A DNA stretch of 64,000 nucleotides from Zelopaecilomyces penicillatus. Lineage: Eukaryota; Ascomycota; Sordariomycetes; Hypocreales; Pseudodiploosporaceae. Below the pieces are notes generated by a model. The model ran no database searches. It saw only the letters and a list, made by a program, of their open reading frames with translations, and was not told the origin of the DNA. Positions 13,251 through 22,943 of the stretch are shown here, piece after piece. Location: assembly GCA_005765155.1 (NCBI GenBank), contig VCCP01000003.1:2108001-2172000 (forward strand), in the 5' to 3' direction. Each line of letters starts with the position of its first letter. Position 1 is the stretch's first letter. The translations under genes and the position numbers were made by a program.

Positions 13251-16082
13251 CAGTAATAACCCATTGGGTTTATTATTATCAATCATTATATTATTTTTTA
13301 ATATGATTTCCTGGTAGAAGGCCCTTCTTGATAGCTATAAAGCATACTTTCTTTGCTTTACCTATTATTATTAGATCTTTATAATTTCTTAGAGATAATA
13401 TAATATCACTTTATTATATCTAGCCTATCTTCTAATCAATCTATAGATTACTATTAAATAACCAGGGATAGCTTAATACAAATTTATATTCTCTAGTATC
13501 TATTATATTAAATATAATATTATCTTAATATCCTTGGACTTTGAATTGGAGATAATCAGTCTTTTTATTAATCTATTCTTTATTATAGGCAAAGGTATTT
13601 CCTTCTAGGTTATATAAGGGGTATAGTTCTTCCTTATCATACTATAGCAGTTATATACAATTTATAGCTTTTAGTAATATATAATTGCCTATTACTCCAC
13701 TATCTATTAAAGCATAAAAATAATATCCTATAATTTATATTTCTATTATTAATTTAAGCCTATTAATACTTATTATATAGAGGGTCTTTTATAGGGGGTC
13801 ATGCTATAACCCTCTTATAAGCGACTTTATTTATTTTTTAAGTTTCTAGGATTATATCCCTTATATAGTCTATTATAATTTATTCTATCTAAGCCTTAAG
13901 TAATTATATAGTATAGAGTTTAATTAGCTTAACTTCCTTTATAGGTTCAGAAGTTAAATTCTTATTTATAGAGGTTCTTTATTTCCTTATATATGTGTTT
14001 ATTTTCTTCTATATATTATCTATACTAAGGTTTATTATAGTTGATTACTATTATAGCTTTGTATTAAGTTCTTCCTAAGATACTATCTTCTAGTAATCAT
14101 CTTTTATACTATTATATCAGCTTCTATTATAAATATATATTATACTTAAGGTTGATATAATTATATAAATCCTCCTTTCTATAGTCTATAAGTTATGGTT
14201 TATTATATCCTAATTTAAGCTTTTCTCATTTATAGACCTTATAATAGATGGACTTATAGTCTTTGTTTTCGGCTTCTTATCTGCATTCTTCTAGGGTCTT
14301 AGGGTATAATTCAAACATACCAATTCCAAAAGGTATAAAATACTCAGCCTTATATCAGTTAATAAATTAATCTCCTATAAGGATATTCTTAATTCCTTAT
14401 ACTCCTATATAGTATAGAAAGAATTTATTCTAGATTTTTATTTTCTAATATTAAAAACAGGAGAAGTTAATATATAATATCTAACTGATTTCGCTATAGA
14501 AAATATAATTAAGGTCTAGAAGTATATAATTATCTTTATATTTGCTATAGTTGGTTTTTAATATAAAGGCTCTTTTAAGGTAGTCTCTTAGGATAGGGAT
14601 ACTTAAGCCTTCTTCTAATATCTATTTATAGATATATTTAATGATTATAAATCAAAGGTTAACTCTATCTATATAGCTTAGTACTTATATAAATTTGATT
14701 ATTACTTCCCTAAGGTATTTATAGGCAGTACTCTTAGATAGTAGATATAATATAATATAGTATTAAGTTATTCTAAGAGGTTCTTTATTCTTGGATTCTA
14801 AAAAGCTAGAGTCTAAGCTATTACTTATTATTTTATCTTTAACCAGGATATTTTCATTATCTATAGCAGGGATTACTTATCAATCTAGAATCTCTTTAAA
14901 GTATTCTTTCTTATTTATATCTATATCCAGTTATTGGTCCTATTATGCAATACTGGATTAGGTTAGTATAATCCATAGTATTAATAACTGTTAGGGTATA
15001 GGGTATCTATAGTTTCTGGGTTATCCTTATCCCTATCCTCTTTATCCTATTATAGCCAGGGTTCATCCATTTATAGCCATAATATATACACTTTATTATA
15101 CATTAAATACTGGTTTCCAAGATTTCTTATCTTTCTTAGGTTATTTATATTGCTAAGAGATATATCTATATCCATTATAATTATAATATTGGATTTTCAA
15201 TATATCTCTTTTCTAGGTTATATTAAGTTCTATTCTTCTAGGATTTAAGGTATATCTATAAGCAATAGATTCTTCTCTATATCTACCTTAATTAGATTAA
15301 TATTATAGTTTTTATCCAAAATCACTTTATCCTAATCCTTTGGTTTTCCTTTATTTATATTATATAAACTATCTATTATCAATCTTAATAGCCATTCCAA
15401 TATATTTGACTAAACTTTTAGATCTATCCTCCCTAAAGAGTTTATCCTTAATTTCTTCCTTAAGTCTATTATAGAAGTACTCTATTAATATATTATCTTC
15501 CTAGGTAATCTATAAGATAATCTATTTAAATTCTAAGGTATAGTCTAAGGCTAATCTATATTGGTATAATAGTTTAAGTTTTTTAATTATAGCTCTCTCT
15601 TTATCTATTTATCCAAAGACTTCTTTAATTATATCTTTAAAGTTATTATATTTTTAAAAGATCTTTTTGGTTTTATTATTCTGGTCTTTTTCCTTCTTAT
15701 TTATATAGTCTCTTATAATAGGTTCAAACTATTTGAGAGCAGCCCTCTCTATACATCCTATAATATATAGGATTTTTATAGATTCCTCTTACAACTAATA
15801 AGGATAGAACTAATAGTAAGCTTTAAGTTATATTAAGAATATTTAAAGTAATCTAGAATATCTAGTAAAAGATCCTAGCTTATAAGGTTTAATAATTTCA
15901 TTAAGGTCTTTCTATTTAGCTTATAATTTAACTTTAAGTTCTATATTCTTCTTATATAGAGCCTAAAGCTTAATAGTAAGTAAGGCAAGGGTTAATTGAA
16001 TAATACCTATAATAATTGATTAAGGCAGTTAGCAATATTGCTCAGGGTTATATAATAACCTATTAAATAAGAGTTATTAATA
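13251..16082 (-). pseudogene. G1 gag/protease region
   Basis: Occupies the space between the 5' LTR (16083-16539) and the RT of G1, where gag and protease lie in Ty3/gypsy elements. I see no intact frame and did not find a clear zinc knuckle or protease motif, so the assignment rests on position only. Confidence 0.5.
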
Positions 16083-16539
16083 TATAATATTTAATAAATT
16101 CCTAAGGAATAAACCTAATAAAAAGGGTTTATATTAGTAAATAAGTTAAAGCATTCTAAGCAATATATCTATTATATTAATAATAGATATTAAGTATTAT
16201 AATCAAGGGTTAAGTATTAGTATAGTGAGCGATAGCGAATAATATAATAAAGTTAAAAGTATATTAATAACTATCTAAGCTATATCTAAAGAATAAAAAT
16301 TAAGGGTATATATATATATTATAGATTATAATTTAAGTCATGATCCTTATTACTGGATTATATTTAGAATTGTAAGCTATCCTATTGGATCATAGTTTTA
16401 AGAGTGATCCTAAGCCTAGGGTTACCTTTAGAATCATGATCCAATTCCATTCAATTCCAAGCCTCTGGTATATACCTAGTGACATCACAAGTCATGTGAC
16501 CGAGGCCCACCATATAACCTTGGCTATTGGGTCATGACA
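16083..16539 (-). repeat. 5' LTR of G1
   Basis: 457 bp, plus-strand start TATAATATTT, end GGGTCATGACA. Its last ~100 bp (about 16440-16539) are nearly free of RIP, with intact CACAAGTCATGTGACC, while the first 350 bp and the partner LTR are heavily mutated. Followed by target copy GTATT at 16540-16544. Confidence 0.92.
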
Positions 16540-16544
16540 GTATT

Positions 16545-19500
16545 CTTTATAGAGTTAGAATCCCTTAAATATATTAAAGAACTTTAGGGTAATATATTTA
16601 GTAAAGGGTATATCTAGATTAATTCTTTTCTTTATTTCCTTTTATTTCTTTTTTTTCTAAAATAAATCATTATTAGATATAAACCTATCTAAAGAAATAT
16701 TATTAATAGGGTTAATTTTATTAGCCTTCTTCTTATATAAGATATAGATATATACCTTAAGGGGATTATATAATTAATATATTCCTTTTCTTTTAGATTT
16801 CTTCTTTTTTTTTAAAGAGTCTAATTCAGCCTTAACTGCTTTTAAAGCTTTAATATATTGCTTTATAGACTCTATTAATATACTCCTAATAATCATCTTA
16901 TTATTATTAAAGTTAAGCTTTATTAGTATTTCTTTATTATCCTTAAAGAGCTATTTTAGATTAATTAATTCCTTATTATTAATTATATCTCTAATAATAT
17001 AATTAATATTTAGTTTTCTAAGGAATTAGATTTATTTTATTCTTAATAAATAATATTTATAATAAGAGTAATTACTTATATTTATCCTATTTAATATTAT
17101 ATATATAAATCTCTATCCTTCTAAGAATAATTAAATAATAGCTTAGCTATTTTAATAAATAATATCCTTAGGATAAAGGGTATTATAACTTTATCTAATA
17201 CTAAATATAAATAAATAGATATTTAAATGGTTTTTATATAGAATTAAACTTCTATTTCCTTAATTATTTAAATAATCTATCTAAAGAATAATATTATTTT
17301 AATCTTAATTAGATTATATTTAATCTTATATTTCTTAGTTAGTAATTTTAAGATAATATTATCTTTAAAGCCTAAATTAATAAGTATATTTATTGCTTTC
17401 CCTTTTTAAGAATTAATTCTAATTTAGATCTTAGGTATTTATTATATATTTAATAACTAATAGCTATCTAAGTATATTTAAATAATCTTATAAGATATCT
17501 TATTAAAAGAGAAGCTTATATTATTATAAAGATTATCTTTAATTAATTCTAGAATATAGAAATAATATAGGCCTAATAGATCTATATTATCTTAATCTTA
17601 ATTAAATAATACTATTTAATACTAACTATAATTAAAAAGGGCTTCTTTTTATATCTTAATTATAACTATAGTATTAATATATAGTTATTTAATTAGCTTA
17701 TTAAAGAAGGCTTTATTATATCTTATCTATAAATAAACTTAAATTACTCCTATTATATTCTTTAGCTTTATTAAAGATATAGGATTATCTAATCTATTCC
17801 TAGGAATATAAAGGACTTCTATTATATCTTTAGCCTAATCTAATAGATCCTAGCCTATAATTATCTTAAGCTTTAAATTAAGATTAATTAATATATAAAA
17901 TAATATAGTAATTATTTTTATAAATAAGGTTTTCTTTAGTTTTAACTAATAATAAGGAAATCTTATACTCTAATCTATTATTTATAATATATTCTTAGAT
18001 ATAATTACTAGATTAGAAGGTATTATCCTATCTGATATTAGGATAGCCTTAAAAGTAAGCTTCTAATATATAATAATTAAAGGTTTAATTAACTCTTTAT
18101 TATTACTCTTCTATCTCTTTCTTTTATTAATATTTATATTAATTATATATATTAATATTATTTAATTCTCTATATCTTTATATTAAAAGAGTAATATAAA
18201 AAAAGTTTAGATTATATTTTTATTAGATATAATATCTAAGTATTATAACTTTATAAATTATTATTTAAGGCCTAGATAAGGGATATATTTTCTAAAGATT
18301 ATATCTTTATATTTATTTAATAGCTATTTAAAGTATTAAAAGGCTTTAGCTTTAATTAAGAGAATAAAGGATATAACTATATAATTAAAGAAATTAATAG
18401 CTTAAGCTATTATAAGCTTTTAATAGTATCCTTTTATCTTAAGGAACTATTATATAATAATAGAAGGAATTATACTCTAGCCTATAATATATTTTAGATT
18501 TAATATTCTAATATATAAATTATATATATAAAACCTAAATTTAATATTATATATTAATTTATTATAATAGAAGAGAAAATAGCTTAATAAGTTATAATAC
18601 TAATAATTATTCTTATCTTATCTCCTTTAAAGAAAGAAGATATTAAAATCCTTATTATTATTAAGATTAAATATTATTTAATTAAATAAAAAACTTATTA
18701 AGCCTTTATATTATAGATCCTTATTAATATATATATTAATACCTATCTATATTTTAATAATTATTTAAGTAATATCTTCTTTAATAGCTATATTAATCTT
18801 AAGATTATTAATAAGCTTGATTAACTCCTTTATATCTATCAGCTTAGCTTTAAAGGATATAGTTTTAATAATAATTAAAAAGAATTTTTCTTTAGAATAA
18901 AGATCCTATATAACTAGATTCTTTATTATAATAATTTAATCAAATATTACTTTAATAATAATTATATTTATCTGATTCTTAAGATTATTAGAAGTCTTAT
19001 ACTATTTAATAGCTAATCTAATAATTATTTAATTATTAAAGTATCCTTAGAGCTACTTATATAATATCTTCTTAAGTTTATAAGGATTATTAATAGAATT
19101 TGTTTAAATAACCTTAATAAGAAGCCTTATTAATATAATCTTATATAATATATAAGATAATAGTTTTAAATTCTTTTAATTTAAATTATATTAGAAAGTA
19201 TAGAATCTATACTTATTAAGCTAATCTAGAATATCTTTAATAGACTCTAGATATTATTATTTAAGTATTTCTAAATAATCTTTATATAATCTTAATTATT
19301 ATAAATCTCTTTTAAAGAAATAATTCTTTAATACTTTTTTAGCTTTTACTTATAAGAGATTATAGATAAATCCCTAAATAATATCTTTATAGATATTAAT
19401 TATATAATATATAAAATAATTATATTTCTTCTTATTAATTATATTATTATTTTTTATATTAAGCTTATAGCTTAAAAGATATTTAATAATATTAATCTTA

Positions 19501-20778
19501 TTAAAGTATTTAATAAGCTTAAGATTAATAGTATATCTCTTAGATTTATTTATAATAAGAATATCCTTAAAACTATTAAGGAAAGTAATATTAATCTTAA
19601 TAATACTTTATTAAAAACTCTTAATAATATTATCCCTTAATTAATTAATTAATTATAAATCTAATCTATTAAAGAAAGAGCTATTAGAATTTATAATAGA
19701 TATTATACTAGATAAAGGAATATTTAAAGTAAGAATATTAAGAATAATAGTCTTAGAAATAATAATTTTAATAATAGAGTTAAAGCTATTTAAAGGTCTT
19801 CTTCTTTAATATAAAGAGTATCTATTTAAATTAAGGGCTAATAGTATATTAAGAAGATTAAATAATAATAAAGGCTTTCTATTATAAAGGTATTTAAATA
19901 TCTAATCTAAGAAGGAGTTATCTTAACTCTTATATAATAATACTTTATTAATTATATTCTAATATTAATATAAAATCTTTTCTTTAAGAATAGATATTAT
20001 ATTTAAGTTAAAGATAATAATTCTTATATTATTATAATTAAATAATATCTTATTTTTAAAATATTAAGATTACTTTTAAATAGAAAGCTTTTTTAGTATT
20101 AAGGATAAGATTTATAAAGAGAGAAAAGAGATAAAAATATTTCCTAAGATTAGCTAAACTATTAGAATATTAACTTATAATATAAAAAAGCAAAACCAAG
20201 GATTAATATATAGCTAATACTACTTATTATTAATTAAATAATTAATATTAAAAGCTATATAAGCTGATTATCTATAATAATTCTTTTTATACTTATTTAT
20301 ATTTTAATTAAATAAAATTAATAAATTTAAAGTACTTTATCTTTTTAATCTAATATTTAATATATAAGTTATCTTTTATATATATTCTAAATAAAAGCTT
20401 ATCTTAGGATTAAATATTCTTTTATTTTTTCTCTTAATAATTTAATATTCTATAATATTAGATTCTAATAGAAAAGAAATTAATAATATCTTATTATTTA
20501 ACTAGGATAGTATATAATATCTCTACTTTATAGACTTTAAATCTTTTAATAAATAAGCTTAGCTCTTTTACTTTTAGATTTCTAAGCTATTATCCTTAAA
20601 GATATCTTCTAATTATATTAATTAAAAGATCTTATAAGGGTACCTATAATAATTCTTCTTAGACTAATCCTTATAATAGCTTAAAAGTACTTCTAAATAT
20701 ATTATATTATTAATCTAATATTAATTAATCCTTCTAATAGCAAAGTAAATAAGATATTCCCTTATCTTAATTATTAGT
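16545..20778 (-). pseudogene. element A 5' internal region (gag / start of pol)
   Basis: Continuation of A on the 5' side of the G1 insertion; about 4.2 kb, the same length as its counterpart in B (37497-41729). It should hold gag, protease and the start of RT. No intact frame or domain could be read; lysine-rich stretches near 16750-16850 on the minus strand correspond to B about 41460-41560. Confidence 0.5.
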
Positions 20779-21175
20779 TTTAATAAAGGGAAAACAATAT
20801 ATATAATAATACTAATATCATTTATAGAACTATAGAATGATTTTAAGATAATTATATAGCTAGTATAATCTATAAGGATTAAATAGATAAGAAAAGCTAT
20901 AAAGTAATAATATAATAAATTAGACTTAAAAGATTAATTAATTATCCTATAATTAATTAGATAAAAAAGATAGCTTTTTAATAGCTAGTCTTTTAAATAT
21001 ACTAGAAAATTCTTAGATAGAAGGGGGAAAAAAAAACTTGAATTCGATGATATCTGCCCGTTTAAATAGCCCGGGTATAGCCTATCTACTTATACAGTTC
21101 AATCCCCCTAAGTGCAGCTTATACAGCTATAGCTTAGTCAACTAGTAAGAGGGTGTGTTCAACCCAGCCATCAAA
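20779..21175 (-). repeat. 5' LTR of element A
   Basis: 397 bp, from TTTAATAAAGGG to CCATCAAA. The left half is strongly RIP-mutated, but 21035-21175 keeps CTTGAATTCGATG, CCCGGG and TTCAACCCAGCCATC almost unmutated. Ends TTT(GAT)...ATCAAA rather than TG...CA. Followed by target copy CTAC. Confidence 0.9.
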
Positions 21176-21236
21176 CTACTCTTTATATATACTTTAGCTG
21201 CTTAATATATCTACTTTTAAATCTATTAAATAATAT
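21176..21236. repeat. probable end of the copia-type LTR split by element A
   Basis: After the CTAC target copy, CTTTAGCTGCTTAATATATC and a CTATT...AATA end resemble the last ~50 bp of the copia-type LTR at 51440-51848 (TTAAGCTG...CTATTTATTTTAACA). This would complete the LTR that begins at 1233. The match is short and degraded. Confidence 0.4.
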
Positions 21237-21479
21237 TATTAAAATAAGCTTATAAAAAGACTTAAAACTTTTATTTAATCTAGCTTAATTAAGAAGATTA
21301 TCTTCTTATCTTATTATTATTATATAAGAAATAAAGGTCTTAGCCTATTTAATATTCTAGCTAGATAAGCTAGTATAAGGCTATAGCTTATAAATCAAGC
21401 TAAGCCTTTAATAAACCCTTTTATCTTTAAAAGCTAGTTGATTATAAAGCTTATTTTAATACCTTAATCTTTTTAATTA

Positions 21480-21840
21480 AATAATTCTAAGCCTTTTATA
21501 CCTTTAAGATTTAATTAGATCTTTAAATTAATTAAAAAAGCCTTTAAGCTTTAATATAAAGATCTAGTAATTTAAATCTTATTTTTAAAGATTAGAAAAG
21601 GCTTTAATAATTTAACCCTATAAATAATTAAATTAAAAAAAGAAAACCAGATCCTTAAAACTAAATTCAGCTAATTAGAATAGCTAATTAAATAATAGAT
21701 TATTAAAAAAGATCTTAATAAAGCTTTTCTTTAGATATAAGATATTAAAGCTATAAAAGATAAAGCAGCTCAATTAATAGCTTAATTAACTGCTTAACCA
21801 GTTATTTAACTAGCTATTTATTAATTACTTAATTAATATT
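21480..21840 (+). pseudogene. decayed frame with coiled-coil/charged helix
   Basis: Plus strand, frame through about 21599-21830, reads IIKLKKENQILKTKFS.LE.LIK...IIKKDLNKAFL and DIKAIKDKAAQLIA.LTA; reading TAA/TAG as mutated Gln codons gives a continuous, Lys/Glu/Gln-rich amphipathic helix. Such segments occur at the ends of fungal transposases and in retrotransposon gag proteins, so a transposon remnant is the likely origin, but no catalytic motif is visible and the family is not recognised. Confidence 0.35.
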
Positions 21841-21873
21841 ATATAATATTAATTAAATAATTTTCCTTTATTA

Positions 21874-21971
21874 TTTTCTTATATAATAATAATATTTCTT
21901 ATATAATAATAATAATATTTCTTATATAATAATAATAATATTTCTTATATAATAATAATAATATTTCTTAT
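21874..21971. repeat. minisatellite TTTCTTATATAATAATAATA
   Basis: Four near-identical units of about 20-23 bp, TTTCTTATAT followed by three or four AAT steps, in direct order. Units differ mainly by one AAT triplet. Followed after a short gap by a pure TA run. Confidence 0.9.
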
Positions 21972-22002
21972 AAATATTTTTCTTTTATTTAAATATTTTT
22001 CT

Positions 22003-22025
22003 TATATATATATATATATATATAT
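22003..22025. repeat. (TA)n microsatellite
   Basis: Uninterrupted TA dinucleotides, about 11 units, at the edge of the AT-rich block. Confidence 0.9.
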
Positions 22026-22068
22026 TATTAATTATTATATTATATTATAAGCTATATTATAATTCTAG

Positions 22069-22146
22069 CTATTAGGCTGATTATAGCCTTATATATTAAG
22101 CTGGCTATAGTCTTAGGTGCTAAGCTGGCTACAGCCCTCAGGTTGC
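22069..22146. repeat. three ~25-bp degenerate repeats at the AT/GC boundary
   Basis: Three successive units with the core AAGCTGGCTAYAGYCTYAGG: the leftmost reads AGGCTGATTATAGCCTTATA, the middle AAGCTGGCTATAGTCTTAGG, the rightmost AAGCTGGCTACAGCCCTCAGG. Mutation (C-to-T, G-to-A) increases toward the AT block. Confidence 0.7.
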
Positions 22147-22219
22147 CGTAACAGCTGCTACAGCTGACATAAGGCGGTCCGCCGGCTCAACCCCGGTTGA
22201 ACCCTGGGGGGATCGCTCC

Positions 22220-22236
22220 GGGGGGGGGGGGGGGGG
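22220..22236. repeat. G17 homopolymer
   Basis: Seventeen consecutive G in a GC-rich patch containing short near-palindromes (GGCGGTCCGCC, CAACCCCGGTTG). The true length is uncertain in any assembly. It lies about 700 bp upstream of the Pal1 start codon. Confidence 0.9.
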
Positions 22237-22239
22237 TTC

Positions 22240-22943
22240 GCTGGCCAGGGTCTCGACTTAATAGGTTAGTACCAGTTGTGGTGCAGGATTCTGCCCATTT
22301 GAAAGCGACCAAGGAGTGTTAGAGATGGAAACGGAATGCCCATTCGTACACAATGTGTATTCATGTGCGAAGTTTGCATATAGTACTCACCCTGTCTGCT
22401 CATACTTTTGCCGTCAACTGGCACCGGGGCATTCTCTGTCTATTGGGTAGCTTGGTCTCTTTGATGAGCGTCACAGACAGTAACGCCCTCATTCCAGGGG
22501 ATCGACACGCCTGGCTGATTGACCCCTATTTCATCACATTATGCACCTGTTGAGCGCAGCAGGTGTACCTCGACATAGTAAGTAGTTAGCACACTACTTC
22601 CTGGCCACTGACCGTCGAATATCCACCACCCACCACCCACCACCCACCGCTCACCATCCGTTGCACTCCCGTCATCACTACTACTTACTGCTACTTACTA
22701 CTCACCACTCGCCATCACTCGCCATCACTCAACATTAAACACCTGAGCACCGTGACGTTCCGCTATAGTACACGTTGCCTATATCCTCCATTCACCACCC
22801 GCACCCATCCCTGTGGTGGTAAAAGATCTTGTTTGGTAATATGACGCTAGGTCTGGGCGCCTCGGTCTACGGAATTTAACCTGCGACGGGCCTCACGATT
22901 CAGAAATCTCAAAGTCCACCTCTGTCCACCCTCACTGGCCAAC
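22240..22943 (+). promoter_or_regulatory. upstream region of the Pal1 gene
   Basis: About 700 bp of normal composition without a convincing gene. It holds a pyrimidine/ACC-rich tract (22620-22740) with CCACCCA repeated about three times and a duplicated CGCCATCACT. CT-rich, C-rich tracts like this are common before fungal start sites. A 66-codon open frame at 22353-22553 has no visible family features and is probably chance. No TATA box could be assigned with confidence. Confidence 0.45.

Larger units (their letters stand above)
9055..16539 (-). mobile_element. Ty3/gypsy LTR retrotransposon G1, nested in A
   Basis: A complete 7.5-kb element with 457-bp LTRs at 9055-9511 and 16083-16539 and a 5-bp GTATT target copy at 9050-9054 and 16540-16544. 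The empty site is visible in element B (around 41723-41740, reverse complement), which proves insertion at this exact point. Coding is on the minus strand: gag-like region right, then RT, RNase H and integrase toward the left, the usual Ty3/gypsy order. A polypurine tract sits next to the 3' LTR. RIP is heavy, but CA and TG are more frequent here than in A, so G1 looks younger than its host element. Confidence 0.93.
1591..21175 (-). mobile_element. Ty3/gypsy-type LTR retrotransposon A (contains nested G1)
   Basis: Direct LTRs lie at 1591-1982 and 20779-21175, and 4-bp target copies flank the element (CTAT 1587-1590, CTAC 21176-21179, differing by one C-to-T). On the minus strand, after removal of nested element G1, the pol region shows a gypsy-type reverse transcriptase (DIYKPFLNNII-like at about 8437-8400, corresponding to a family consensus with FLDD), then RNase H near 8350-7950 and integrase-like sequence further down. 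The whole element matches element B (37101-50330) in inverse orientation. Net length without G1 is about 12.1 kb, large for a fungal gypsy element. It is inactive: stops occur throughout and about 410 bp between RT and RNase H are missing relative to B. Confidence 0.88.

Noticed and set aside
16040..16082. tRNA primer-binding site next to the 5' LTR of G1
   Set aside because: No stretch convincingly complementary to a tRNA 3' end can be read after RIP; any assignment would be a guess.
1..22000. Mitochondrial or other organellar DNA, given the very high AT content
   Set aside because: Composition results from transition mutation of nuclear retrotransposons, and the block is continuous with spliced nuclear genes.
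21874..22025. CRISPR-like array from regularly spaced repeats
   Set aside because: Units are contiguous minisatellite copies without unique spacers, and the organism is a eukaryote.
22353..22553. 66-codon open frame upstream of Pal1
   Set aside because: No conserved motif, no introns or context, and situated in the likely promoter region.
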